NCBI RefSeq assembly: GCF_032118995.1
Contig: NC_092662.1
Location: 1,736,001-1,800,000, forward strand
Source of the DNA: Asterias amurensis
Lineage: Eukaryota > Echinodermata > Asteroidea > Forcipulatida > Asteriidae
DNA: 64,000 nt
Reading direction: 5' to 3'
Of this stretch, positions 36,640 through 49,100 are shown one piece after another (position 1 is the first letter of the stretch; the number at the start of each line of letters is the position of its first letter). The notes beneath the pieces were generated by a model, which saw nothing but the letters and a program-made list of their open reading frames with translations, had not been told where the DNA came from and did not search any database. A program made the translations under genes and the position numbers.

Positions 36640-38545
36640 GGGCCCAATTTCATAAAGCTACTAAGAACACAAATTTGCTTATCATGAAATGTCTTCCTTG
36701 ATAAAAACAGGATTACCCAACCAAATTTTCACGTGATTTTCAGAGTAAGCAAACAACAGCTGAATACCAGTAACAAGCAATATGCAACAATTCAAAATTT
36801 GGTTGGTAATCCTTTTTTTGTCAAGGAAAACATTTCATGCTAATCAAAATTTGGTTGGTAATCCTTTTTTTGTCAAGGAAAACATTTCATGCTAAGCACA
36901 TTTTGTGCTTAGCAGTATGGGGCGCCGTCTGTCAATTAATTGTTTGGCACTTTTAAGGCATGTTTTTACCATGGTTTATAGCAATTAGATGTAAACCATA
37001 GAAAGTGTTGCCAAATCCTTTTTATGGTTTACATACCAGTAGTATTTGATGTGTGTAAGTTTATGGTTTACAAACCATGAACATGCAACAAACATTTGTA
37101 AAGCATGGTTCATAAACCATGGAAACTTTACGCATCTTTAAAACATGGTTTATAAACCAGAAAAATTAAGCATCAAATTCATGGTTTACAAATCATGGTT
37201 TATAAACCATGAAAATTGGGTCATCTTTAAAACATGGTTTATAAACCATAAAAGTTGAAGCATGAAAATCATGGTTTATAAACCATAAAAATGGGAGCAC
37301 GAAAATCATGGTTTAAAAATTATGGTTTATAAACCATAAAAATTGAGGCATTTAAAAAACATGGTTTATGAACCATGAAAATTGAAACATGAAAATCATG
37401 GTTTACAAATCATGGTTTATAAACCATAAAAATCGTAGCATGAAAAACGTGGTTTACAAATCATGGTTTATAAACCATGAAAGTTGAGGCATCTTGAAAA
37501 CATGGTTTATAAACCATGAAAATTGAAAATTGAAACTCATGGTTTATAAACCATGAAATCGGAGGCATTGTAAAAACATGGTTTGTAAACCATGAAAACT
37601 GAAGCATCAAATTCATGGTTTATAAACCATGAAAATTGAGGCATCAATATAGTTTACAAATCATGGTTTATAAACAATAAAAAAATGTGCACCCACAAAT
37701 CATGGTTTATAAACCATAAAAAATGTGCACAAATCATGGTTTATAAACCATAAAACCTGAACGTGGGTTAATTGTGTTCAACCTCCTACCCTAAGCATTC
37801 TTGCTGATCATTCTTGCTGCAATCTAGACTGGCCCCTGTCTTTATCCGTCGCTGCCGCTAGATCTAGTGATTCCCATTGGATACAATGCACGTGCAGTGA
37901 CGTACATAGATGCCCAAATAGTCACTGCTCTCAAGTCCGCAATGGAATTTGACTGCATATCTATACTGGAAATGACAGAGGTCAGAGGTTAAACTACACG
38001 CATGTTTTACAATATTTTTGGAGCCCGGTCTCTGGCGTTATTCACGAGCCTCATGCAACAGTCAGCAGTGGGCAACCGTACACACATGCCTCAATTTTTA
38101 TGGTTTATAAACCATAATTTTTAAACCATGATTTTCGTGCTCCCATTTTTATGGTTTATAAACCATGATTTTCATGCTTCAATTTTTATGGTTTATAAAC
38201 CATGTTTTTAAGATGACCCAATTTTCATGGTTTATAAACCATGATTTGTAAACCATGAATTTGATGCTTATTTTTTCTGGTTTATAAACCATGTTTTAAA
38301 GATGCGTAAAGTTTCCATGGTTTATGAACCATGATTTACAAATGTTTGTTGCATGTTCATGGTTTGTAAACCATAAACTTACACACATCAAATACTACTG
38401 GTATGTAAACCATAAAAAGGATTTGGCAACACTTTCTATGGTTTACATCTAATTGCTATAAACCATGGTAAAAACAGGCCTTAAAAGTGCCAAACAATTA
38501 ATTGACAGACGGCGCCCCATATAGCAGCTCTATGAATTTGGGCCC
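36640..38545. repeat. Host repeat interrupted by the fold-back element
   Basis: The left part starts 'gggcccaatttcataaagct' and ends 'gtgcttagcag'. The right part resumes 'tagcagctctatgaatttgg'. Together they form the usual terminal inverted repeat pair of a common repeat of this genome, with fragments near 3480, 48640, 49640, 55140, 62400 and 63800. Confidence 0.75.
36916..38522. mobile_element. 1.6-kb fold-back element built from CATGGTTTATAAACCATG palindromes
   Basis: The outer ends are TATGGGGCGCCGTCTGTC and its exact reverse complement, with a 6-bp target duplication TAGCAG on each side (36910-36915 and 38523-38528). The inverted arms are about 430 bp each (36916-37350 and 38090-38522) and carry an 18-bp palindrome again and again, separated by short spacers. 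The left half has further direct copies up to about 37755. A unique core of about 330 bp (37756-38089) has no open frame. The architecture resembles the fold-back (TU-type) elements described in sea urchins. Confidence 0.85.
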
Positions 38546-38754
38546 TGGTCGTCTTTTAGACTCATTGGGGGGGGGGGGGGGGGGGGGGTGGGCCTTTCAA
38601 TTTTGTTTTTCTTGAGCGATACAGCATAATTCCAAGTGTGCATTTTATCAAAAATAAATAGATAACAGAAAAAAAGAATATATGGCTACAGGCCAACGTA
38701 ATGGTCCAAAATCGATTGAATTTCTTTTTGGTTTGTATCGTAGTATGCATTTCG

Positions 38755-39060
38755 TTGTTACAATGGAAAACTAGTGGCATTCATACATGCAACTTTCCCT
38801 CAATGCTTGTAAATGTAACCGAAAGAGCGGGGCAAACCGCATGTCTGAAATTTATGGTGAGCTCTTGCAACACACACGGAAAAATGATTGCACAATTTGA
38901 CCGGTCCTTGAACTCAACTATAAATAGGAGGGATCTCCCCCGATTTCGCAATCACGGTGTGGCCCTTTGTTTATGCAATTTTTTGCTTTATTCATCCATT
39001 TTTCGGCACTTAAGTTCTTGCAAATTATAACCTGTTCAAAATGTCAACATAAATCTGCAA
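38755..39060. repeat. Dispersed 300-bp repeat with a TATA-like box, copy 2
   Basis: Second copy of the repeat at 34747-35045, same orientation, including 'ctataaataggagggatctc'. Confidence 0.65.
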
Positions 39061-40040
39061 AATGTAACATTTGGGGCTTTTGTTGCGTTTACTAGAGAGA
39101 ATTTGGAGTTTAGCGAGGGGACAAACATGTTTTTAAATTTAACATGCGCCGCCTGGCGTTTCGCAATCAACGCGGGTTTTCCCCAAAGACTGCCCCCGCA
39201 AACACTGTTTTTGTTATCAATGGCCTCAAATAATAATATGCGGACGCGACATTCAAAACAGATGAGAAATAAAGTAATCTGCTTATTTATGACTCAAAAA
39301 GATATCGTATTACGACAAAGTCATACATTAGTATCTCTAAAGGACTCGAGTAATTTATTTTTCAAATATTTTTTTTCTTCTGCCCGCTACACCATGCATT
39401 CCTTGCAGTGACAGGTCATCTCTTCATGGTTTTAGCGTGTATGATTGTGAACTTTGCCTTAAGAAACTGTGATTCATTTGACAGCGAACTGACAGGCGAC
39501 GGTTCAATGCTTTGTGAGGTTTCGAGGCCACATTCATGTGATTGCAAGTTTAGATGAGCATGTACAATTAATTACTCATATAGTTTTATCGAGTCATAAC
39601 ATATTTTATGAGGTCACGATAATGAATTGTTTTAAAAATATTTCTCTCAATACCCCTATTATATAACGCTTTCGTATTCAATTTCGAAACCAGCATTGGT
39701 GTAAACATATTTGTCATAGTGACAAAATGTTCCGTTTTTAGGAAGAAAAACAAATCGATTATTTCTGGGGAAAAAAAGGCAGGTAACCTTAAGTTCAACG
39801 AACATCATCGATGGAGACGAGGAACAGAAAGAAAAAAAAAAATACACGTACGTAAAGTCACATCCAGGTCAAACCACAACATGACCGGCACCACAGCAAT
39901 GCGTATTGTTAAGAGCACTTTTTCTTAGTCAGAGGGCATAAAACACCCGGATAAGATTTTAAAACGGAAACTCGTCACCGCGTGAGAGGATGCCGTCATC
40001 TTTTGGTTACTTTGTACAAACTTTCAATGACTCAGAAACC
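39061..40040. other. No gene seen
   Basis: AT-rich, with only short unrecognised open frames (for example 39103-39411, + strand). No splice-consistent exon chain was found. Confidence 0.5.
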
Positions 40041-40061
40041 CACTGAAAGTTAATCATTTCC

Positions 40062-40605
40062 ATAAAGCAAAGTCTCTTAGCCTCCTACTTCAGTAAACAT
40101 TTTTGTAATTCAGCCTTTTTGCTGCGAGGACAGTTTTTTAAATAAACCATTATATTTATCCATCGATCCAATTCTATCGCTTCAGACTTTGGCCTAAGAG
40201 ACTTTGATTTCTGTATTTGCACTTTCTTCATCTAAGGTTATTCTACAAGAGGCGCGCTACTGACCATATTATTGCCAGAGAACTTGGATCAACAAATTTT
40301 TCGAGAACGGGAATTGAATTTGAACACATATTCCCTCAAGTCTTACCATAAAGCAAAGTCTCTTAGCCTCCTATTTATTTTCAGTTTTTATATTAATGTA
40401 AACATTCAGCCATTTTGCTGCGGGGACAGTTTTTTTTAAGAAACCACTTTATCCATCTATCCAATTCTATCTCTTCAGACTTTGGCCCAAGAGACTTGGG
40501 TTTCTTTATTTGCAGGTACTTTTCATCAAAGGTTATTCTACAAGAGGGTGCCCTTCTGACCATATTGCCAGATAAACTAGATCAATAATTGGCAATTGAA
40601 TTTGA
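40062..40605. repeat. Tandem pair of an approximately 290-bp unit, each with a CAAAGTCTCTTAG inverted repeat
   Basis: Unit 1 starts at about 40062 and unit 2 at about 40351 with 'cataaagcaaagtctcttagcc'. Inside each, 'caaagtctcttagcc' faces 'ggcctaagagactttg' (first unit) about 120 bp away. It may be a duplicated MITE. Confidence 0.75.
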
Positions 40606-40776
40606 AAACATATTGCGACTGACACCCGCGTGATTTGCATAATAGACATCCCGTGTAAGATTCTGTCCCCCCATTATGGTGAACCGTGTATAAAACTGCT
40701 GATAGCGCCCTCTTTTGAAAACTCCTCAATCAGCCCACGCTACTTTGCCACAAGGTGAAAGAATCTGCCTGAATTT

Positions 40777-41345
40777 AAAGACACTAGACACTACTTGTTT
40801 TGGCAATTGCTCGAAATAATTGTTAGCAAATAAACTAACTTATTAACAAGTAATGGAGAGCTATAGTATAAAACATTGTGAGAAATGGATCCCTCTGGAC
40901 ATAGAGAAATAGTTTTTGTGGTAGAAGTAATTTTGATTTTTTTTTTCCCACCCCCGAGACCTCAGAATTAGATTTTGATGTCCCGAAAACAAGCATCTGA
41001 AAAAACACAACTTCGTGTGACAAGGTAGTCTTGGCCCAAGACTTTGGTGCTTGATTTTGGATAGAGTACTACTGGCAACCCAGTAGTCTAGATTTCAAGC
41101 AGTTTACTAAATCATACCGTGGTGGGCGCGCATTGGCGATTTACAACTGCACGTGGTACACTATCCAACATCAAACACCATAGTCTTGGGCCAAGACTAG
41201 TGACAAGGGTGTTTTTTCTTCCATTATTTTTGTTCACCAATTGAGTTCTAATAATTAACATCTATTTAAAATACTGTACAACTTATAGTCTCAATATATG
41301 TATTGTTATAACAAGTAGGCCAACTCAAAATAACTCAAAGACCAC
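40777..41345. mobile_element. Diverged family-B-like repeat carrying a nested insertion
   Basis: Begins 'aaagacactagacactactt' and shares 'gtataaaacattgtgagaaa', 'cacaacttcgtgtgacaagg' and other words with 29782-30145. It is interrupted at 41026-41199 by another element. Confidence 0.65.
41026..41199. mobile_element. 174-bp MITE with a 9-bp target duplication
   Basis: Begins TAGTCTTGGCCCAAGACTTT and ends AGTCTTGGGCCAAGACTA. The subterminal arms GGTGCTTGATTTTGGATAG and CTATCCAACATCAAACACC also pair. The direct duplication GTGACAAGG lies on both sides (41017-41025 and 41200-41208). It is inserted in an older MITE. Confidence 0.85.
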
Positions 41346-42208
41346 TCTTTATTCTGATCCTTGTCATTTGTTTTAATGGGAATCCTTTTCAAGAAATATT
41401 GGACTTAACCAAACGGTAAAAGGGGCAATGCTGTACATGATCATTTGTTGGAAGATATTTCGGATCTCACAATAAAAATAACTCAACTAAAAGGACAAAT
41501 AGTTTAACATATGACGATGTAGAGTTGATTTGAATGCCAATCAATAGAAATAAACAGTTTGAAAACAAAAAATCGCAGATTTAAAAATGGAACTCGAATT
41601 CTTCTCAAACAATTTTGCAAGAGGTCAACAAATTGGAACAAAAATTTCAGTGTTGTAAAACACTTTGAAATTTGACAGTTGTTTCAAAAGGCAACAAAGA
41701 TAAAGAAGTTGAAAGAGATAGAGATTGCAATGAAGTTTAAAGTTCCCTTCAACAATTCAAAATATTGTTTGGATTGACAAATGATCTCTAAAATTCACAC
41801 AACTTTATTATTTAGAGAATACTTACCGAACTATTGTCTAAATGCAGCTTATCGGTTTTATTTCAAGGGAAGAAAAAATATTTTAAAGGCAAGCACAAAT
41901 TCAAAACCAGAGCCAACAAATTCAGCACAAAACAATGGTAAAAATTACATTTAATAATCCAAGCAATGAAAAGTAAAATACAATTGTTTCAGTAAACGAA
42001 ACCCCTATAATAAGACAATGCAGTTGGTTTACAATACACTTCATAACAATACAGATTTAAATGTACAGAAAGAATAATGTAATCAATATTTAATACCCCT
42101 TATGGAAAAGTTATCAAATCACTAGAATTGATCAATAAGTGAAATAATAAACACCGCAATAAATTCTTCAACGTAGCAAATTTTCTACTAGCTTTTATGT
42201 GACACAGC

Positions 42209-43079
42209 TTACCCTTTTACGCGTGGCCAGTCAGTTGTTCTCGGGTGGTAGAACCAGTGCGACCCCCAATGCTTCTGGCAGATCACCTTTGACCTCGTTA
42301 TGACCTTAAGTTGACCTGTTAGAAAACAACTTATCCTACCCGAGTCCCTTAATACATAAAAACAGTGTGAAATTCACATCTTTAGTAGGCGTTCGACAGA
42401 AAAATCAGATCACTTTAAAAGATACACGTTTATAGCCACAAAAGCTTAACCCAGTCCTTCCTAAAAACAACTATTTTACATTGGTCATATTTATATTTAG
42501 TTTGTCCATTTACAACATATAAAGCATCACATATGGTCAATAAAATATCAAAAAAATTGAAAGCAATGATCGTCACATGGTAATACGCATCACAAGTAAT
42601 ATGCAAATTAGTGATTGAAGTGGCAGTCGTTTACTTACGGTTTGCCGACAGAAGAGCCGCCATTTTGAATATTAAAGCCACCCCACCTAGAATGTTCATA
42701 ACTGGAAGAACATATGCGCACAAAAAAGCAATGCTCATAATAAACAAAGACATATCAAAATAGAGAATCAAAGTCATCCATGAGAATTCCACATGAAAAT
42801 TTTGACAAGTTCTGAAGTTTTAGCAAGTCATTAAAAAAAAAAACACAACACAAGAAATCTGTGAAAGCTGAATAAATGCAACCTGTTCATGACATTTCAA
42901 GTTAACATGAAATAAACAAAGCCAATGTGATGCAATATAGTCTTACATTATCTTTGATTAGCACAAAGAATTAGTATACATGTACATTTCTAAGGTTCTG
43001 AATTGAAATATTTATCACTATTTTCTTGTTTGCAAGTCCTACCGTTTCTTCTTGCTGCTCGCCCAGTTTCCGAACTCTC
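42209..43079 (-). CDS. Candidate extra C-terminal exons of the FUBP gene (three exons)
   Basis: Exons 43043-43079, 42639-42686 and 42209-42315 have acceptors (GAAACAG, CATTCTAG, TTCTAACAG) and donors (G|GTAGGA, C|GTAAGT). They join in phase to each other and to the end of exon 18, adding 63 residues that end in WPRVKG and a TAA at 42209-42211. The added peptide has no similarity I know. Alternatively the middle piece could be a separate first exon, since it contains ATGGCGGCTCTTCTGTCGGC before the donor. The snoRNA copy between exon 18 and 43079 favours an intron here. Confidence 0.3.
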
Positions 43080-45344
43080 CTGTTTCAGACACAAAGTTCT
43101 TTATTACGAATAAACACTAATCAAGATAGTTTAAAAGCTGAACATATCTACAGAGTGCTGCATTTTATTGTAACAATTTTAACATGCTATACACAATAAA
43201 ACTATCAAAATCTGGTTTTTGTAATCCCCAGCCGTAGCACAAAAAACCCAAAAATAAATTCAAGGCAACTTCAGAAGTTGCTCTTATCTTTGAAGATACA
43301 AAAAAAAAAAACCACATGAGTAAACCTAATGCTAAAGGAACACAGAAGTGTAACTAAACGAATAAACCAAAATTACTCGTGAGACAGTGTTGTCGAAAAC
43401 CACTTACAAAATCTCCACACATCGGAGAAAAGGGCGGAGTCTCGCTTGTAGGCCATCGGTGAAGATGTGTCGGACCAAAAGCCAATCGAAGTTCTCTCTG
43501 TTGTATAATAAACATAACTCCTGCCCTATAGAGAATAAATTCTATGCGATCTTTTGCTCTCTTGATAGACATTAAAAAACACAATAAAATTCACCACAAA
43601 AAGATTCATTTTCAATTGTTTCTTTTCCAAAGGGATATAAAAAAAACTGTACCAACTAAAAAATTCAACGGATGTTTCTAGAAAATGGAACGTGATAACT
43701 TTTGTCCAGACACCGATGGCAGGAAAAAATGTACAAATCTTGGCTAAATCATTCATTTGTAAGCTTCAGAATAAATGGAATATTATACACTGTTGGTGAA
43801 AATTGACTGTTGTTTTATAACAGGAAATATCCAAAGTTGAATTTGGTCAGACAATTGAATGGTTGGTGCTTATTCCACAGCCGACCCAAAAGTCTTTGCA
43901 TGTTTCGAGTACTACCCAAAAGACCAAAATGCTGCACCCCATTGTCCTGTTCCACACTCAATATCTGATTCTTTTTTTGTTCGGACAACTCTTCATCCTC
44001 AAAACTTGCTATGAATAATATTGGTATCTGGACTGAACTCTACAAACAAAAAAATCAGCGGTTTGTTTATATTCCTTGTCTTTGTACAACTGTCTGTAAT
44101 TTCAATGTCAACTACATCAAAGCTCAAATCGGTGTTGGAGATGACAAAATATTGGCGACAAATTTTGTGATAATACACTTGGATGGGAGATTTATACAGT
44201 TGGCGGAGTCTGTGGACAAGAAAATAGTAGGGAAAACAAGAAAATACACAAGGATTGTAATGGTTTATAAAAATGAGTCCCTACGTTAATCAAACGCTGG
44301 GATAGTTTTACTTAAAACACAACACACATAATGCAGATGAAAAACCATATAAATGGTTAGTTAGTGATGTGGCATAGTAAATAAATAAATGGTATAAAAA
44401 CAAGGACAGTGGAAGATACACAATGGAAACAATGAACAATTGAACAAAAATGTACTTAATCTTAACAGAGTCATCAATAAATCAATCAATCAATCATTCA
44501 ATAGTTCATCAATAAATCACGCATTCAGAAAGCAACAACATGGAATGAAATTTAAGTTTGGCTTCAAATTAAAAAAAAAAAAATTATTCCCGCCTGCAGA
44601 AGAAAAAGAAGGTGGCAATAAAAGTCCATATAAAGAAATATGTCAAAAATTCAAGAATAAAAATTATGCAAAAATACATCAGGTGTGATATCATCATTCA
44701 TAAAAATGTTCATAACAGCATCATGAATATGCACATAACAAATACACAAATTTGCATATGATATGAGTCAGTCTATAATTTGCATATAAGAAAAAGTTTC
44801 AACAGTCATTGTAAAGTATCCATGCACAAAAATATTCTTCGAGATATTACAATTTCAACTCAATCAAAAAGCAATATATGTTTCATCAAAAAAGATCAAT
44901 CAATAAATAAAATACATGATGTTATCTATTAAAAATATATATATAAAAAAAAAACACAAAAAAAAAACAATTTTTCAAAAAGAGATTTATTTTGCAATAT
45001 ACATTAAAGTGTGAACAATCAAGTAAGCAGATCATGGGATTTTGAAGGAAGACAAAGAAAACACATTTGGGAAGACAAGAAATGCAATCTTTCAATCATA
45101 GAAAACACGACAGTAAATAATGTTTTAAAACCACACAAAGACATTGAGGTGATGAAAGTCACAAATATTGGGGTGTGTGATGACAACTCACCTGAAACTC
45201 AAGACTTATAGAAGATGGTACCCGGAATCAAACTACTGTGGGTAACCGGCAGACTAAATGACAAAAGAGATAAACAATCATACAATTATATTACTTTATA
45301 AGAAATGTTAAATTGGCATCGTGGATAAGAATATTAATTTTGGT

Positions 45345-45510
45345 TTTTACCCATACACCGATGTGTGTTAGCACTGTATACTCAGTACTTTCCCCCGAGT
45401 CCTGAGAAAAAAATCACAGGCATGTTACTCGGGTGGGATTGGAACCCATGACCCTTGCAATTCTAGAGCAGTGTTGTAACAACTAGACTACCGAGGTTGC
45501 CCCCCTCCCA
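45345..45510 (-). repeat. tRNA-derived SINE
   Basis: On the minus strand a tRNA-like head (A-box region TAGTCTAGTTG, B box GGTTCCAATCCC) is followed by the 'gagtactgagtatacagtgc' type body. Matches 53445-53735. Confidence 0.65.
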
Positions 45511-45943
45511 ATAAAAAGGAAAAGAGCATAAGGCAAACAGGCGAACAACATTGACCTTTGCGTCCTTTTAAAAGTAGGGCACTTTACCACGATTGCTTCG
45601 TCCTTCGGATGGGAAGTAAAGCTGTTGGTCCAATGTGTTGTGCACTTAATGTAAAAGAACCCAGTGCACTTAACATAAAAAGAAGGGGGTTTGCTTAATG
45701 ATCCTGGTTTGTTTGGCTGTATATTGTACATCAGCACCTTGTAATCAATTACATGGTGCTGTGTAAAATGAGTAGGTCCGGTACTTCAAGTGAAGTCCCA
45801 CTTACCTTGCAGGTAAAAGCATTTCAACAGATAGTGTTCATAGTGTGAACAACTATACACATGGAGCAGCAAATATAAATAAGTAAATATGGAATGAGCC
45901 ATCACCATTCAACTTTCGTTTTCCAGCAGACAGCATGAATTTG

Positions 45944-46023
45944 TAATCTCAGACGCCATGTATAATCAGCAAAAATCATCCGGTAATTCCAGCTATATTT
46001 TGTTGGCGTTTCATCATCGATTA
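45944..46023 (-). ncRNA. Box C/D snoRNA, copy A (80 nt)
   Basis: Minus strand, 5' to 3': terminal stem TAATC, C box TGATGA, antisense element AGCTGGAATTACCG, a D'/C'-like stretch GGATGATTT, D box CTGA, terminal stem GATTA. The stem strands TAATC/GATTA pair exactly and sit directly outside the boxes. The 14-nt element is complementary to the universally conserved 18S segment CGGTAATTCCAGCT. It lies 3' of FUBP exon 18, on the host strand. Nearly identical to copy B, with the duplication continuing about 50 nt beyond the D box. Prediction only; no expression data. Confidence 0.75.
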
Positions 46024-46129
46024 TGCATGAATACAACTTAGCGTCACAACGTGACGGATATCAGGGTTATATAAGAAGCCCCTGTGATGAACTTATCATT
46101 TTAGGGACAGATTTGATTTGAATTCTCAC

Positions 46130-49100
46130 CTGATTGGGCTGCTGTCCTGGCTGGCCAGCCGCTTGGCCAGCTGCGGCCGGGTTCTGACTGGCGTACATCA
46201 TCTGTTGTTGTCTGAAGTACTCTGCCCAGGCTGCGCTGTAGTCTGGCTGGGCCTGACCGGTCTGGGCTTGTCCAACAGCAGCTGCGGGTCGGGAGAGAGA
46301 GCGAAACAGAAAAAAAAAACGGGTTACCTCCAAGTGGTTTCTTAGTTAAGATACTATACAGGGGTGTGTGCTGCGAAGTTCAACATTCACTGATCAAAAC
46401 AAAACTGTACAGTGTGAGAATATGCGATGAGCCATCACCATTCAACTTTCGTTTTCCAGCAGATGGCATGAATTTGTAATCTCAGACGCCATGTATAATC
46501 AGCAAAAATCATCCGGTAATTCCAGCTATATTTTGTTGGCATTTCATCACAGATTATAATCTATATCAAGGTAATGCACGGCTGTAACTATAGAGTAATA
46601 TACAGGATTGGTGGAGCTGACAAAATAGTTTTTACAGACGTGGTTTATGTGATCATCCATATAAATGAAATAACACTGTTATGTGAGCCAGTAGAAAATA
46701 GTGAAAAACTAGCCTTATCTTTATCTTTTATCAGAGAAAACATAGAAAAACTATGCAAAATGTTCAGCATTCACACACATGGACCCTCTTTTTTGTTGTA
46801 AAAACCAAAATCAACATATTTTCTTTTAAGATAAAGTTTTCTCGAACATGACTTCATTTAAGAGGCAAGTATTTCACAGATTTTTTTCCTTCTTATATGA
46901 ACTTTATAATCAGCAGTAAGCTTTTAGAATAAACAAAGTTTTTCCCCCTTACCAATCCTGTATATTTTTTAACATTTCTCTAAGTCTTAAAGCTATCTAT
47001 CCCTTTATAGGCAGTCTCCCTATTAGGTCAATATCTTTGTTCGGGGGTTTAACTCCATACAACCGTCAGTTGCTGTGAACAGTCTTATGGCTTAACTATC
47101 ATTATTAAGTTATTAATTAAGTCACAAATAAAATTGTTACCAATAACACAAAAACAATGGTTGAGATGTGCAAATAGGAAGTCATCGGAAAGGTTATAGA
47201 GGTCTTTGTGCAATTTTAAGATCCTGAAGCGCAGAGATAGTTGCTTCTTGGAGGCGTCGTTTGTTTTGGTACCTTCGTCAGAACCTAAAGTAAAAATGCC
47301 AACGGGAAGGACCTACCTTGTTGCTTGTAGTAATCCGCCCATTGGCTGGAAAAGTCTTGCTGGCCGGCCGCCGTCGTCGAGGATTGGCCTGCTAAAGAGC
47401 GACAAACAAGCAAAACACACCAAAGGGTGGACCACTAAGTATGAGAGACTGCCCCTGAGTACTACCTACTTTAACTGACCGCCCCATCAGCATGGGCTTC
47501 AAGCATGGGCTGCCTTTTTGCCCCAATCTGCTGAAGGGGCGGTCAAAACCTCCAAGTGAAATGAGAGCCCATAAGAAAAGGGTACACATCTACCTTCTTT
47601 TTTTCCCCTTCTAAATCGTAACTACATTTCTCAACTTAAGGTAAACAAGTTGAATTTTGTTGATCACAACATTTGGAATAAAAATCCATTTCTGATTCAT
47701 GTTTCAACGGTGCCTTTTCTTCCAATGTATCGCCCAAGGTTTTTTTTTTTTTTTTTTTTTTTTTCAAGATTCAAATTTTGAAGTGTCCTCCCTTGGTGGG
47801 ACGATGGATGGATGAATGAAATGGAACTCAAAAGAAGAAAAGATGAGTGATGAGGGAGTTGAAATGTCATACCTTGTGATTGTGTTGGTGTCTGTTGTGT
47901 GCCGGCAGCAGACGGTTGCGGCTGGCTAGCCACAGCGGCCTGGGGCTGGATGCCCTGCCCTGGCTGAGGGTAGTACTGCTGCTGCTGGTAGAAGGCCTGC
48001 CATGCTGCCTCGTGAGACTTGCTCTGGTCCTGGCCTTGCTGCTGCAGGAAGTAAATATTCAATACAAATCTAAGCAATTTTCTTGGTGAATGAAGAAGTT
48101 TGTCAAAAGGCAGGACCTTAAATACTCTGTTGCACTGAGCTGCATTTAAGAGGATTCTGCATAGCTGCCTAGGCTTGTCAATCTGTAATCCTGGTCCTTT
48201 GGAAAATGTTAAGGCATATTGGTGCATTATTTGTTACCATCCAATTGTGTAGACCAATGCACTTCACAATGCAGAAGAACCTGGTGCTGCGTTTTATTTA
48301 GCAGGGTGTTCATTTCAGCAGGGTGCTAAGAAAACACATGATGGTGGTTAAGGTTTTAAAGTAATATTTTCTATGAAATAAAACCTTAATACTCTGTTTC
48401 TTTTTGAGGCGGACTTCAATACGCAGTAACCATTGGAACTTTTAACTATTAACAATTCTTCAAATTGTCAACATAAACTTCTGTAGCTAGGCCTTCAACC
48501 ACAAGTCAGTCGGGTAAAGAAAATATTCTTTTTTGACTCATGAATAACCAAGACGTAGCCTCCAATGTTAATGTAGCATTCATTCGACACCCACTACCCA
48601 CGATTATCAATGGCATTGGGCTCTAATTGAATGCAAAAGTACTACATATTAAGCACAAATTGCTTGCTTATTTTACACATGTTACTGGCGAAAATTTCAT
48701 GCCATATACATTGCTTGTGACTGGTATTTAGCTGTTGTTTACTAAGCATAAAAATTAAGTGAAGTCTAATTTTACTAAGCAAGGATTTGTTTGCTTGAAC
48801 AAATTTTTGTACTTAAGCAGGTCCATGAAATTTGCCCCTTGGGCAATTTTGGGTCAAATTACACAAGAACGTCTACCAGCTTTGGAGGAGGTAGCAAAAT
48901 CTTCAAACGTGCAGCCGATATGCGCGCATGTGAAAGGACTGAAAGAAAGAGTAAAGAGAGTTTCTTACCGGTTGTTGCTGCTGTGGCTGCTGTTGTCCCC
49001 AACCACTACCGCCATCACCACCACCACCGCCGCCACCTCCATAGCTGTTGTTACCCCATCCACCTCCACCGTTGAAACCTTGGTTTCCTCCTTGGCCGCC

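Larger units (their letters stand above)
31890..36909. other. Gene-poor region with dispersed repeats
   Basis: No recognised exon. It contains a tandem duplication at 33862-34077 (two units of about 100-130 bp with 'caggtcaaatacgat' and 'gggaaggg'), a dispersed repeat at about 34747-35045 that recurs at 38755-39060, a family B MITE at about 35700-36051, and a two-copy 53-bp repeat at 36793-36897. Short open frames such as 33318-33626 match nothing I know. Confidence 0.5.
41346..46129. other. AT-rich 3' region of the FUBP gene
   Basis: No protein domain is recognised. On the minus strand the AT-rich, poly(A)-signal-rich character (many TTTATT words on the + strand) is typical of a long 3' UTR. 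Three phase-compatible candidate exons (43043-43079, 42639-42686, 42209-42315) lie here. A tRNA-derived SINE lies at 45345-45510 and a C/D snoRNA copy at 45944-46023. Confidence 0.45.

Noticed and set aside
47697..48227. 176-codon frame taken as one exon
   Set aside because: Only 47873-48041 is exon 16 of FUBP, bounded by a clear acceptor and donor; the rest is intron read-through including a poly(T) tract.
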